From Nocardioides lijunqiniae (GTDB taxonomy: Bacteria > Actinomycetota > Actinomycetes > Propionibacteriales > Nocardioidaceae), in the NCBI RefSeq assembly GCF_015024225.1, contig NZ_JACJGM010000004.1, forward strand, positions 1 to 43,564: DNA of 43,564 nucleotides, read 5' to 3'. Within the stretch, counting starts at the first letter, position 1, and each line of letters begins with the position of its first letter. The notes under the pieces are model-generated. The model was not told the DNA's origin and did not search any database. It saw nothing but the letters and a program-made list of their open reading frames with translations. Shown here piece after piece: positions 18,110 to 25,949 of this stretch. A program made the position numbers and the translations under genes.

Positions 18110-18253
18110 GTGAGATCGTCCCGAGGTTCTGGCGTGTGGCTTGTCATCGCCGGGCTCGCCTTCTTACTCGCGTGGTCGATCAAAGACGCGACTGATACCG
18201 CGCTTGGAGCGTTGCTCTTCGTGGGCTGGACGCTTCCCCCATCAGCGTCCTGA
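18110..18253 (+). CDS. 47-aa small membrane protein
   Basis: GTG to TGA, with two hydrophobic segments (residues 9-22, VWLVIAGLAFLLAW, and 31-42, ALGALLFVGWTL) separated by SIKDATDT, which predicts a hairpin membrane peptide. The start is supported by a leaderless -10 hexamer, and a strong stem-loop follows 14 bases after the stop. Codon 19 is TTA, very rare in genomes of this composition and used as a regulatory codon in Streptomyces (bldA); whether that holds here is unknown. No family is recognised. Confidence 0.5.
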   Translation: MRSSRGSGVWLVIAGLAFLLAWSIKDATDTALGALLFVGWTLPPSAS

Positions 18254-18267
18254 CCGACCAGGAGCCG

Positions 18268-18291
18268 GGCGGCCTACCCCTAGGGGCCGCC
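18268..18291. terminator. Bidirectional stem-loop between convergent genes
   Basis: GGCGGCC (18268-18274) pairs with GGCCGCC (18285-18291) around a 10-base loop. It separates the small membrane protein gene (+) from the 266-aa membrane protein gene (-). No U-tract follows, as is usual for actinobacterial stem-loop terminators. Confidence 0.6.
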
Positions 18292-19080
18292 TTAGGACCG
18301 TGTGGGCGGTGCGCTGAGCGCGATGGTGAGCATGCCGAGCGGGGCGCCGCGCACCTTCTCACGTTCTTTTCCGCTGATGACTCCGCGTTCTGCGAGGTCG
18401 TCGAGAGACCGCTCGAGGTCTGCTCGGACGGCGTCCAACTCGCTGGCCGGCACCCGGTCGACGGCGCGTCGGACGCTGGCCCGCGGCGTCGACTCCCCCG
18501 TCGGCTGACTGTCGGGGTCAGGCGTCGCGGCCGTCCGGTGCAGTACCAGTGTGGCAGCCGACAGCACGATCGAGCAGCCGACCATGACCAGCACCCAGGC
18601 ACCGCCTGTGACATCGGAGCGCAGCCCGATCACGGCGACGAAGAGCAGGAGCCCAGCGACAAGCACGACCCAGGCCTGACGTATCAGCACTGGCGACCGC
18701 TCGAGCCGGCCGTGAGGCGAGCGGTGGAGCAACCACAGGCCAACCAGCGTCGTGTGCGCGACGAACCCGACAGCGACCACGACACCCGCGGTGCTCAGCC
18801 GGGTGTGGGCCCCGGCCCACGGCGTCGCTCCACGCCCGGGTGTGCTCGCAGCCAAGGCGACGATCGGGTAGGCGAACGCGACGACGTAGGTGATGAGGGA
18901 CCCCGCTGCGAAGAGGGCCATGGCGAGCGACAGGCGGCCCGCGAGCGCCCGCGCGACCGTGGGGTGCCCGGACCACGCGGCTATCTCGAGCTCCTTCCAG
19001 CGCAGCGCGGTGCCGGGTTGCTGCGACCCCGCCCAGGCGGTGGCTGGGCCAATCACGCGGCGAGGACGTTTCCGGCTCAT
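18292..19080 (-). CDS. Four-TM membrane protein of unknown function
   Basis: A 262-aa protein. Four membrane segments are visible (LAMALFAAGSLITYVVAFAY, STAGVVVAVGFVAHTTLVGL, AWVVLVAGLLLFVAVIGL, AWVLVMVGCSIVLSAATLVL), followed by a cytoplasmic tail with a predicted helix pair (ELDAVRADLERSLDDLAERG, then VISGKEREKV). The ATG at 19080 is chosen because GGAGG lies 5 bases upstream; the GTG at 19092 would include that site. No family is recognised. Third-position GC is lower than in core genes of the window. Confidence 0.75.
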   Translation of the reverse strand: MSRKRPRRVIGPATAWAGSQQPGTALRWKELEIAAWSGHPTVARALAGRLSLAMALFAAGSLITYVVAFAYPIVALAASTPGRGATPWAGAHTRLSTAGVVVAVGFVAHTTLVGLWLLHRSPHGRLERSPVLIRQAWVVLVAGLLLFVAVIGLRSDVTGGAWVLVMVGCSIVLSAATLVLHRTAATPDPDSQPTGESTPRASVRRAVDRVPASELDAVRADLERSLDDLAERGVISGKEREKVRGAPLGMLTIALSAPPTRS

Positions 19081-19275
19081 CCGAACCTCCACCAGCTGGT
19101 GGCGTAGTCGCAGACTTCCATCACAGCGGACACCTAAGCAGAGAGGACTCGCTCTGACGAGTCGTCGCGCCTGCGAGTCCTTTCACTCGTAGCGGTGTTG
19201 TCTACACCTGGGCGGAGGATCCGCCTCGAGCGTGCATTCGCCGTCCGATCGCGGCCTTGGAATAACGTGAGCGGC

Positions 19276-20286
19276 ATGTCTCACTTCGCGGACCTGCTTC
19301 GGGCCTCGCACCTTGATGGCCTCCCGATACCTGACGAGCTCGACGCGGCCTGGGCGTGGATGGAAGATCACGGCCACGCCATCGAGCGCGATGGCCGCGT
19401 CTCGCTCACCGCCTACGCCGGCGACCGCGTGCTCGGCATTGTCTTCGACACAGGTCTGACCATCGACGGCTGGTTTACAGACAAGACCCCCGACGACAAG
19501 ACGCTGCTCCCCATCGCGCAGGCCGACGGTACCGGCAGCCTCGTCGTCCTCTGGAACGACCGCGGCACCATCCGGGTCGGCGTGCTCGGCAGCGAAGGAG
19601 AGAAATTCCTGCTGGCCAAGACGCCGCTCGACCTGCTGCGCGCTGTCGCTGTCGGCCACCAGGAGCTCTCTATGACGACGTCCGGCCGGCCGCCACTTGA
19701 GACCGCTAGCGCCGTCGACGACTTCCGGGCGTGGGTGCAGGAGACCTATGACGTCAAGGTGCCCGCGTCGTTCACCGTGCGAACCAGGGGCGACGCGTTC
19801 TCGCGGTGGGTGGACCGGCTGATCGAGGGCGAGCCGAAGCCCAAGCCGACGCACCCGGTCAAGGGCACCCAGCTGAGCGCCGCCGACCTCGGTGGCGAGG
19901 GCGCGCCGCTGCTCGAGCTGGTTGGACGCACCGACGCACGTGAGGCAGCGGTCGAACTCCTCGGCGTGACCGGCGTCGACCCCAATGACCTACGCGATCA
20001 CGGCATCCAAGTCTTTACGTTCGGCGACGGACCGCAGCCGGCGCTCGGCGTCACCATCTACCTCCAAGGCGAGGGAGCCTACCCACGGCCTGACGCGCTC
20101 TTCGAAGGTTTCGGGCCAGCCTCCGAGGCCGACGACGTCCGAGGCGTGCTCGGCGAGCCGAGCAGCGGCGACCAGCACTCACTGTTCTACGCGTGGGGCA
20201 CCGAGGACGAGTACCGCATCCAGATGAGCTTTCGCCCGGGCAAAGGACTGCGCTCGATTGGGCTCAACGAGTCTCAATTCTTCTGA
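19276..20286 (+). CDS. SUKH (SMI1/KNR4)-like domain protein
   Basis: A 336-aa protein from ATG at 19276. The N-terminal 130 residues have the look of the SUKH superfamily: a small helical start (PIPDELDAAWAWMEDHGHAI), the block TLLPIAQADGTGSLVVLW, then VGVLGSEGEKFLLAKTPLDL. SUKH proteins are mostly immunity proteins against nuclease and deaminase toxins, though many are orphans. The C-terminal part (about 190-336) is a separate domain ending in HSLFYAWGTEDEYRIQMSF, not recognised. No toxin gene is adjacent. An upstream in-frame start at 19195 adds a basic non-conserved stretch and was not chosen. Similarity is by eye. Confidence 0.65.
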   Translation: MSHFADLLRASHLDGLPIPDELDAAWAWMEDHGHAIERDGRVSLTAYAGDRVLGIVFDTGLTIDGWFTDKTPDDKTLLPIAQADGTGSLVVLWNDRGTIRVGVLGSEGEKFLLAKTPLDLLRAVAVGHQELSMTTSGRPPLETASAVDDFRAWVQETYDVKVPASFTVRTRGDAFSRWVDRLIEGEPKPKPTHPVKGTQLSAADLGGEGAPLLELVGRTDAREAAVELLGVTGVDPNDLRDHGIQVFTFGDGPQPALGVTIYLQGEGAYPRPDALFEGFGPASEADDVRGVLGEPSSGDQHSLFYAWGTEDEYRIQMSFRPGKGLRSIGLNESQFF

Positions 20287-20398
20287 GCGCTCCGGAGGTC
20301 GCGTTGACGGACCGTCCGCTAGTCTTCCCCGAAGCGCAGAGGCGTCGGTCACGCAGTCGACCTCGTACTTGTTCCACACCCATGCCACGCGATGGGCG

Positions 20399-20803
20399 AT
20401 GCATGCCAACGTCCGGCCGATCCGCATCTTGGTGGTGCTGTTCATCGGGCTCGCGGTGGTGCGCGTCGTCAGCACGTCCCGTTGGGTCGGCATCGCAGCC
20501 GAACCCGGGTTCGTCGTCGCGACCGCGGCGACCATCGAGGTCGCGAGGACAGTAGGAACCGTCGAGCACATGACGATCTTCCCCGCCGGCGCGTCCGGGG
20601 TTCCGCTCGTGCCGGCGGGGAAGCTCGGTGCCGTCGGCCGCCCTACTTCCGGGGCCCACCACCGGGGCCGCTGCACACCGGGCCGCAGCCGCCCCCGCCT
20701 CCGCCTCCGCCCCTTCCGCCGTCGCAGCTGGAGCATTCCCTGGCAGTCGGGGCTGCGCTGGAGCTACCGACGAGCGGGCCGCTCACCAGCACGACACCGG
20801 TGA
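20399..20803 (+). CDS. Possible small membrane protein, overlaps an antisense gene
   Basis: A 134-aa frame from ATG at 20399. The first 85 codons have strong third-position GC and encode a membrane segment (PIRILVVLFIGLAVVRVV) and a plausible soluble part. From about 20660 on it becomes an Arg/Pro-rich sequence that is simply the complement of a Gly-rich secreted protein on the other strand. The frame may be a gene truncated by recombination whose true stop was lost. No clear ribosome site is seen. Confidence 0.35.
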   Translation: MHANVRPIRILVVLFIGLAVVRVVSTSRWVGIAAEPGFVVATAATIEVARTVGTVEHMTIFPAGASGVPLVPAGKLGAVGRPTSGAHHRGRCTPGRSRPRLRLRPFRRRSWSIPWQSGLRWSYRRAGRSPARHR

Positions 20804-20840
20804 GAATCGTTGCGAGGCCTGCCGCAATCTTTGAACGCAT
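20643..20840 (-). CDS. Small secreted Gly/Cys-rich protein
   Basis: A 65-aa protein. The signal peptide is clear (basic MRSK, hydrophobic IAAGLATILTGVVLVSGPLV, cleavage near SSSAAP). The mature part is short, with four Cys (ECSSCDG and CGPVCSG) around a run of eight Gly. ATG at 20840 follows CGGAGGAG at about 8 bases. No family is recognised; candidates include a secreted peptide or a metal-binding surface peptide. It is divergent from the gene at 21011. Confidence 0.7.
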   Translation of the reverse strand: MRSKIAAGLATILTGVVLVSGPLVGSSSAAPTARECSSCDGGRGGGGGGGGCGPVCSGPGGGPRK

Positions 20841-21010
20841 GGGTGAACACTCCTCCGAGTTGGTGTGGGATTCGACACATACCCAGTGCTGCATCCTTTT
20901 ATGCTCGGCAGACCATCTCCGTGGAGGCCGCGTTGCCAGGGCACGGTCACAGGTGAGTTCGCAGCAGTCGCGCCGCTCGGTGCGTAGGCTCGTCCGGTGG
21001 TGGATCCGCA

Positions 21011-21466
21011 GTGGTGAGGGAGGTCGTCTTCGCGCGCGACAACGTGTGGATGCCGTGCGTGATCGGTGAACAGGGACGCCTCTGGATCGAGGTGGCGGGC
21101 GGAGCCGACGCGCTCCATGACCCTCGGCAGTTCACCGTCCCGGTCTCAGCGGCGCACCTGGAGGCGATCCGGCACGACCTGCCCCGGCACCTGTTGCTGT
21201 GGAGCGCGCTCCTGCCGCTGTGCGTGGCCGCCAAGATCCGGGATCCGCTGGACGAGACCGCGGCCGTCGCACTGCTGGACCCGATCCTGCTCGGCACGCC
21301 GGCCGACGTCGAGGCGCTCTTCCGAAGCATCGCCTGGGACCGACGACGCCTCGTCGCTCAGGGAGCGGACGTCGAGCTGCTCGAGCGTGGGGACCTGTTC
21401 CCCGCCTTGCGCCCCGCCACCGTGCGGTCCGACTGGAGCCTGGTCACGCGGTACGACCGCACCTAG
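21011..21466 (+). CDS. Conserved hypothetical protein (DUF6357-like)
   Basis: A 151-aa cytoplasmic protein from GTG at 21011 or 21014. It starts VREVVFARDNVWMPCVIGEQ, continues with AAHLEAIRHDLPRHLLLWSA and LDETAAVALLDPILLGTPAD, and ends with SDWSLVTRYDRT. The pattern agrees with an actinobacterial family that I recall as DUF6357; the number is from memory. No catalytic motif is visible. TAGGCT lies at 20985-20990 and could serve as its -10. Confidence 0.75.
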   Translation: MVREVVFARDNVWMPCVIGEQGRLWIEVAGGADALHDPRQFTVPVSAAHLEAIRHDLPRHLLLWSALLPLCVAAKIRDPLDETAAVALLDPILLGTPADVEALFRSIAWDRRRLVAQGADVELLERGDLFPALRPATVRSDWSLVTRYDRT

Positions 21467-21589
21467 TGCCGTCACCGGCACTCCTCACCGACACTCCTCC
21501 CCCGACGGCGCGCGTCGGTCCACCGCTGGTGTGCCAGTTGATAGGTTCCTGATCCAGTGCACCTGCTCCACCGACGCCACGAGGACGCC

Positions 21590-21766
21590 ATGACCCCCAG
21601 CTCCTTCGAGTACGCCGTGCGTGAGTGTGACCCCAAGCCCCAGGAGCGCGAGCTGCTGTTGAACCGGATGGCTCAGGACGGGTGGGAGCCCACGGAGGTC
21701 CGGCCCTCGCCCTGGTGGGGATGGAGCTCCCAGGACCAGTTGACGTTCCGCCGGCCCCGGGCATAG
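21590..21766 (+). CDS. DUF4177-like small protein
   Basis: A 58-aa protein (starts MTPSSFEYAVRECDPKP). The pattern of an initial FEYAV strand, a helix (QERELLLNRMAQDGWE) and a final strand pair ending LTFRRP matches small DUF4177-type proteins as I know them. ATG at 21590 has GAGG 6 bases upstream; the GTG at 21557 is not favoured. It is followed by a secreted-protein gene 13 bases later. Confidence 0.7.
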   Translation: MTPSSFEYAVRECDPKPQERELLLNRMAQDGWEPTEVRPSPWWGWSSQDQLTFRRPRA

Positions 21767-21779
21767 GAGACTGATCCCC

Positions 21780-22253
21780 ATGCGAGAGGCAGAAGGTATG
21801 AGCACAGGCTCTGGTAGTCGGCGATCCTCCCGATTCGGAGGACTCCTGGTCGCGCTGCTCGTGGTGGTGACCTGCCTGGCGGGCTCCACCACGGCAACGT
21901 CCGCCGCACCACCGCCTGCTTCGGCGTCCACGGCGCCGACGTGGAAGATCTACGCGTTCGGCTCCCCCGGCCCCGCGCGAAGGGCATTCAAGGTGAGACT
22001 GGTGCGCCGGGCCTCCGGCACACCGGTCGCCAAGGCCGTCGTCCGCTTCTCCGGGACGCGCAACGACGGCACGCGTCACCGCGCGCGGGTCTCCACCAAC
22101 GCCAGGGGCGTCGCTCGGTGGGCACTGCCGGTGCCGAGCAAGCGCTTCCGGTACCTCGAGGCGAAGTACTACGCACCTGGCGAGAAGCGCACCTACCTGC
22201 AGCTGGGCTTCTGCCGCGGACGCTCAGGCTGGCAGGAGTGCGGCGCGGGGTGA
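21780..22253 (+). CDS. Secreted protein with an Ig-like beta domain
   Basis: A 157-aa protein (151 aa if it starts at ATG 21798, which has AGAGG 8 bases upstream). The signal peptide (FGGLLVALLVVVTCLAG, cleavage near TSAAPP) leads to a beta-rich domain: VRLVRRASGTPVAKAVVRFS, NARGVARWALPVPSKRFRYL. The layout resembles single bacterial Ig-like repeats that handle a substituted linear polymer, but no partner domain is present. Two Cys near the C terminus could pair. Confidence 0.72.
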   Translation: MREAEGMSTGSGSRRSSRFGGLLVALLVVVTCLAGSTTATSAAPPPASASTAPTWKIYAFGSPGPARRAFKVRLVRRASGTPVAKAVVRFSGTRNDGTRHRARVSTNARGVARWALPVPSKRFRYLEAKYYAPGEKRTYLQLGFCRGRSGWQECGAG

Positions 22254-22263
22254 GCGTCCCCCG

Positions 22264-22863
22264 TCAGTGGTGAATGCCGCTCTCGTCCCTGTCACGCGTC
22301 CGTGGTGGCCGCGACGAGCGGACGGACGTCTCCCACAGCGGTCCGAACAGCAACCACAAGCCGGCGACGATCCATGCCCTGCCGGCCCACCACAGCAGCG
22401 GCTCGCGCTGGCCCGGCTCCGCGACGAGGTACGCCAGAGCGATCAGGACCAGGGACGCGATGCTGGCAGCGGTCACCACCCGCCGCCACTCGGTCCACAG
22501 CAATGCCTGCCGCTCGGCCGAGCCCTTCGCCGGCTTGACCGGTGCCGGGCCGTCAGCGAAGCGGTGGGCGAAGCGCACGTCCGCCCATCGCGCCAGTGCG
22601 GGACCGAAGGCGATGCTCGACCCGAGGTAGATGGCGGCGAGTCCGTGGGTCCCGTCAGGCTCGGCGCCGCGGTGCAGATCGAGCGTCGCCGCGATGAGCA
22701 GCACGACGTCGAGCAACGGGATGCCCGCGAGCACGACCGCACCGGATCGCGGGTGCCTCAGCAGGTACCTCAGGGCCAGTCCCGAGCCCAGCAGGATCCA
22801 CAGTCCCACCTCACAGGCGACGATCAGCGCGGCGATCGGGTTGTCGTCGAAGAACGAGTGCAC
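22264..22863 (-). CDS. Integral membrane protein controlled with a TetR regulator
   Basis: A 199-aa protein from GTG at 22863, preceded by AGGAG at 6 bases. There are about five membrane segments (PIAALIVACEVGLWILLG, VVLAGIPLLDVVLLIAATL, LAAIYLGSSIAFGPALA, VTAASIASLVLIALAYLVA, WAGRAWIVAGLWLLFG). The pattern resembles small membrane proteins paired with TetR regulators that I have seen annotated YmcC-like. A role in lipid or stress response is a guess. The palindrome upstream indicates repression by the divergent TetR protein. Confidence 0.8.
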   Translation of the reverse strand: MHSFFDDNPIAALIVACEVGLWILLGSGLALRYLLRHPRSGAVVLAGIPLLDVVLLIAATLDLHRGAEPDGTHGLAAIYLGSSIAFGPALARWADVRFAHRFADGPAPVKPAKGSAERQALLWTEWRRVVTAASIASLVLIALAYLVAEPGQREPLLWWAGRAWIVAGLWLLFGPLWETSVRSSRPPRTRDRDESGIHH

Positions 22864-22895
22864 GCATTGCTCCTGGTCGGCGCCTTCATGTCGCC

Positions 22896-22925
22896 ATTAT
22901 GGTAGCACGATCGTGCTACCATAAT
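22896..22925. promoter_or_regulatory. Perfect 30-bp palindrome, TetR operator with two divergent -10 elements
   Basis: From ATTATGGTAGCACGA to TCGTGCTACCATAAT, all 15 base pairs are symmetrical. Each outer end forms CATAAT, a -10 hexamer, on the strand reading outward. The plus-strand hexamer lies 4 bases before the ATG at 22930, which has no Shine-Dalgarno; the minus-strand one leads to a short leader with AGGAG before the GTG at 22863. Binding would block both promoters. Confidence 0.88.
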
Positions 22926-22929
22926 CTGC

Positions 22930-23526
22930 ATGCCCCGGCTGATCGACCATGCCCGACGTCGACGAGAACTCGCCCAGGCGGTGTGGCGGGTGATCGCACG
23001 GGACGGCATCGCCGCGGTGTCCGTGCGGACGACGGCCGCGGAGGCCGGCGTGTCCGCCGGGTCGCTGCGCCACGTGCTCCAGAGCAAGGACGAGCTGCTG
23101 GCGGCCGCGATGCGTCTCGCGATCGAGAACGTCACCCAGCGGTTCCTCGGCGCCGCCCGAGCGGTCGGCAGCATCGAGGTCGCCGTCGACTGGCTCAGCG
23201 AGCTGCTTCCCCTGGACGACGTACGACGCGTGGAGATGCAGATCCAGCTCGCACTGATCGCCGAAGCCCCCGCCCATCCTGGCCTGCACACCCTCCGGGA
23301 CGAGGGCTACGCCGGGATCCGTGAGGCCTGCCGCAGCGTGCTCGCCGACGGTGCCTCCCACAGCACGTTCCGGTCGTCCCTCGACCTGGACTCCGAGACC
23401 ACACGGCTGCACGTGCTGCTGGACGGCCTCGCGTTCCACCTGGTCGACGGGAGCGTCACGGTCACGCCGGACGTCGCACGAGAGCTCTTGACGCAGCACC
23501 TCGACCTGCTCGCGGTGCACGAATGA
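22930..23526 (+). CDS. TetR-family transcriptional regulator
   Basis: A 198-aa protein. The TetR helix-turn-helix occupies about residues 8-55 (LAQAVWRVIARDGIAAVSVR then TTAAEAGVSAGSLRHVLQSK). The C-terminal domain (about 70-198) is helical with LDGLAFHLVDG, similar to TetR_C domains of the BetI or PfmR type. No Shine-Dalgarno is present and the start is probably leaderless. It should autorepress and control the divergent membrane protein through the 30-bp palindrome. The ligand is unknown. Confidence 0.9.
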   Translation: MPRLIDHARRRRELAQAVWRVIARDGIAAVSVRTTAAEAGVSAGSLRHVLQSKDELLAAAMRLAIENVTQRFLGAARAVGSIEVAVDWLSELLPLDDVRRVEMQIQLALIAEAPAHPGLHTLRDEGYAGIREACRSVLADGASHSTFRSSLDLDSETTRLHVLLDGLAFHLVDGSVTVTPDVARELLTQHLDLLAVHE

Positions 23527-23614
23527 CAGCGGGTGGCGCGGCGTCCGCGTCCGCCTTCAGGCGAGGGAGCCGCGCCGGAGACCACGGTATGCGTGCTCGC
23601 CCCCCGTCGGACCC

Positions 23615-24559
23615 TCAGCGCCGCTTGCGCAGCGTGACGCGCTTCGTCGCGGTCGTGGGCGTCCCGCCGTTGGGCCGATAGGTGACGCGCACCAGCACGG
23701 TGACCCGACCGGTGCGCTGCAGGGTGCGACGAGCCTTGCCGCGCACGGCGACGGGCAACGCATGGGTGCGAGCGCCGGCCGAGTCCCGCGCGACCGGCAC
23801 GACTCCCTTGCCCCCGAGCGTGGTCGTCCCGATGCCCGGCACGGTCGCGGACAGGACGGCGGTGCCCGCGCTGCGGTCGACCCGGACGCGGCCGAGCCGG
23901 ACGCTGCTGGGGGCTCGGAGACCGAAGCGCAGGTCGTCCAGCGCCTCGTTGCCCGCCCCCGTGATCTTCACCGAGTCGACGAGGCGGTCGGCGCGCACCC
24001 CGATGAAGGCAAGGTCGTCCACCCCGGGGCACGCCCTCGGCAGCGTGGTGCTTGGGCTGCTGTCGACGTAGGAGACCACCACCGTGCAGGCACCGGCCGT
24101 CCGCATGCCGAGGGCGAACCCGAAGGTGTCCACGGGGACGGTGAAGTCGATGACGAGCGAGGCAGCAGAGTTGTTGGACACCACGAAGGTCGATTTGGCG
24201 CCCAGCCATCCCGTCGTCGCAGCTGCCATGTTGAAGGCCCCTACGGGGTCCGAGGAGTAGGTGGCGCCGCGGGTCAGCGCGCCGGCGTCGTAGCAGGGGC
24301 TCTCCGACGCCGACGACAGCGGAGCGGTGCCGCAGTCGATCACCGTCCCAGGCGCGAGCCGCGAGCCTTCGAAGTCCTCCCGTGCCAGCGACGGGTACGC
24401 CGTCGTGAACGCCTCGACCGGTCCGACGACCACCGAGCCCCCCGCCCCGGCCGGAGTCGGGGTGGCGGCGAGCAGTCCGACTGCGACGGCCAGGATGGCG
24501 ACCACCGCCGCCCCGGCCCTGGCTGGACGACGGCGGGAACGGACGGCGGTGCGCGACAT
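23615..24559 (-). CDS. Secreted protein of unknown function
   Basis: A 314-aa protein from ATG at 24559, preceded by AGGAG at 5 bases. The signal peptide (AGAAVVAILAVAVGLLAATP, cleavage near AGAGG) is followed by a jelly-roll-like domain at about 45-220 in which FEGSRLAPGTVI, FGFALGMRTAG, LAFIGVRADR and EALDDLRFGL recall carbohydrate-binding or PEP-CTERM-type beta sandwiches. The C-terminal part (about 225-314) repeats a basic beta motif ending TKRVTLRKRR. No enzyme motif or sorting tail is seen. Similarity is structural by eye. Confidence 0.75.
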   Translation of the reverse strand: MSRTAVRSRRRPARAGAAVVAILAVAVGLLAATPTPAGAGGSVVVGPVEAFTTAYPSLAREDFEGSRLAPGTVIDCGTAPLSSASESPCYDAGALTRGATYSSDPVGAFNMAAATTGWLGAKSTFVVSNNSAASLVIDFTVPVDTFGFALGMRTAGACTVVVSYVDSSPSTTLPRACPGVDDLAFIGVRADRLVDSVKITGAGNEALDDLRFGLRAPSSVRLGRVRVDRSAGTAVLSATVPGIGTTTLGGKGVVPVARDSAGARTHALPVAVRGKARRTLQRTGRVTVLVRVTYRPNGGTPTTATKRVTLRKRR

Positions 24560-24671
24560 GGGGGCTCCTGGGGAAGGCGCTGGGGACAATCGACTCTCCT
24601 CCCCCGGCAAAGGGGCGGCCATAGCCCGTTCGGGTCATCCCTGGCGCGCCTGGGTCAGGGCGGCTCGCCTC

Positions 24672-25727
24672 TCATGCGCGCTCGGTCGCGTTGGCGAGGG
24701 CGGACACGAGCAGGTCGTCGGTCGCGTCGGCCTCGTCGCCGGTGCGACGTCCCAGCGCCTCCATCGCCATCTCCCCCAGCGTGGAGTCGATCCGGGCCGT
24801 CACCTTCAGCTGTGCGAACGCCGCTGCGACGATCAGCGTGTCGTGCTCCTCGGGCTCCTCCCGCCCCAGCTCTGCCAGCGAGTCGAAGCCCCACCCGGTG
24901 GCCTGCGACTCGAGGAAGGCGAGCGGGTCGCGGGGACGCTGGTCCAGGAACTCGGCGAGGACGTCGGCACCGGTGTCACTCCCGTGCGGGGCCTCGTCGT
25001 CGGCGGGGTCCCAGAAGAACGGGTCGTCGAGGAGGGTCCGCGCCTCGGGCGCGTAGAGGGACCAGTCCACGTCCACCACGTCCCAGGGCGACAAAGCCGC
25101 CCACCGCTCCAGCCGCTCGGCGACCAGCGGCGCCAGCGTCGTGTGAAGGTCCTCGTCGGTCTCGGGCAGCTGCGCGAGCCTGGCCTCCAGGTGCGCCAGG
25201 AGCGTGGCCACGTCGAGGTCGTCGCCCTTCGTGGCACGCTGACGTAGCGGCTCTAGCCCGTCGACGATCTCGCGCGCGGCGGTGGCGAAGGTGGCGGGTC
25301 GCGGCTCGCTGCCGAAGACGTCGAGCTCCGACAACCTGCTCACGACGCGGACGCGGACACGGCGGGCGCTGCGCCGGAAGACCAGGGACGGGCCCTTCTG
25401 CCGCTCCTGCTCGTGGGCCAGGCCCCAGCCGGCGTCGCCGGGAGACATCGCCATCCCGTCACGTGCAGCCTCGGCGAGGGCGTCCAGGATCGCCTGGACG
25501 TCGGGATCGACGACAAGGCCGACACCGACAACGACACCGACCTCGTGAGCGCCGTCGTCGTAGGTGTCGCGCGGAGCCTCCGGAGTGGCCGTCAGAAGGA
25601 GGTCGACCTCGATCCGCTCGACAGCCTCACCGACCGGCGCCAGGCCCTCGAGCAGGAACTCGCCGACGAGGTCGATCGATCCAGCTCCCCCGTAGGTGGG
25701 CGACGACGCCATGACCTCGATCTGCAC
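24672..25727 (-). CDS. Hypothetical soluble protein
   Basis: A 351-aa acidic protein from GTG at 25727 (ATG at 25712 is possible). The first 130 residues form a beta-rich part (ERIEVDLLLTATPEAP, VGVVVGVGLVVDPDVQ), and the rest is mostly helical (LATLLAHL-type helices, ALSPWDVVDVDWSLYAPEAR). No signal peptide, membrane segment or catalytic motif is visible and no family is recognised. Codon bias is typical of the genome, which supports a native gene. Confidence 0.72.
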   Translation of the reverse strand: MQIEVMASSPTYGGAGSIDLVGEFLLEGLAPVGEAVERIEVDLLLTATPEAPRDTYDDGAHEVGVVVGVGLVVDPDVQAILDALAEAARDGMAMSPGDAGWGLAHEQERQKGPSLVFRRSARRVRVRVVSRLSELDVFGSEPRPATFATAAREIVDGLEPLRQRATKGDDLDVATLLAHLEARLAQLPETDEDLHTTLAPLVAERLERWAALSPWDVVDVDWSLYAPEARTLLDDPFFWDPADDEAPHGSDTGADVLAEFLDQRPRDPLAFLESQATGWGFDSLAELGREEPEEHDTLIVAAAFAQLKVTARIDSTLGEMAMEALGRRTGDEADATDDLLVSALANATERA

Positions 25728-25859
25728 CGTGCCCCCTGGGTGGCCGCTGCACCCGGGGACCGTCCCCGGCAGCTGCGACCCGCACGGAACCTATCGCTGA
25801 CTGGGCGGACTCCGGCGCAGCGACGCGGGGCGGCGGGCGGAGCCGTGGGCCCGCGGGTG

Positions 25860-25925
25860 CTGTGGTTTGGTCACCAACCGCACGTTTCGGGGCCTCGGGC
25901 TTGCGGTCTGTGACCAAACCGCAAG
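25860..25925. repeat. Paired-palindrome intergenic repeat, copy 2
   Basis: Left arm TGTGGTTTGGTCACCAACCG and right arm TGCGGTCTGTGACCAAACCG surround a spacer with CGGGGCCTCGG. It sits about 25 bases after the stop codon of the minus-strand gene at 25950. Confidence 0.85.
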
Positions 25926-25949
25926 GGCGACCGCCGCTCCCCCGCTCCC

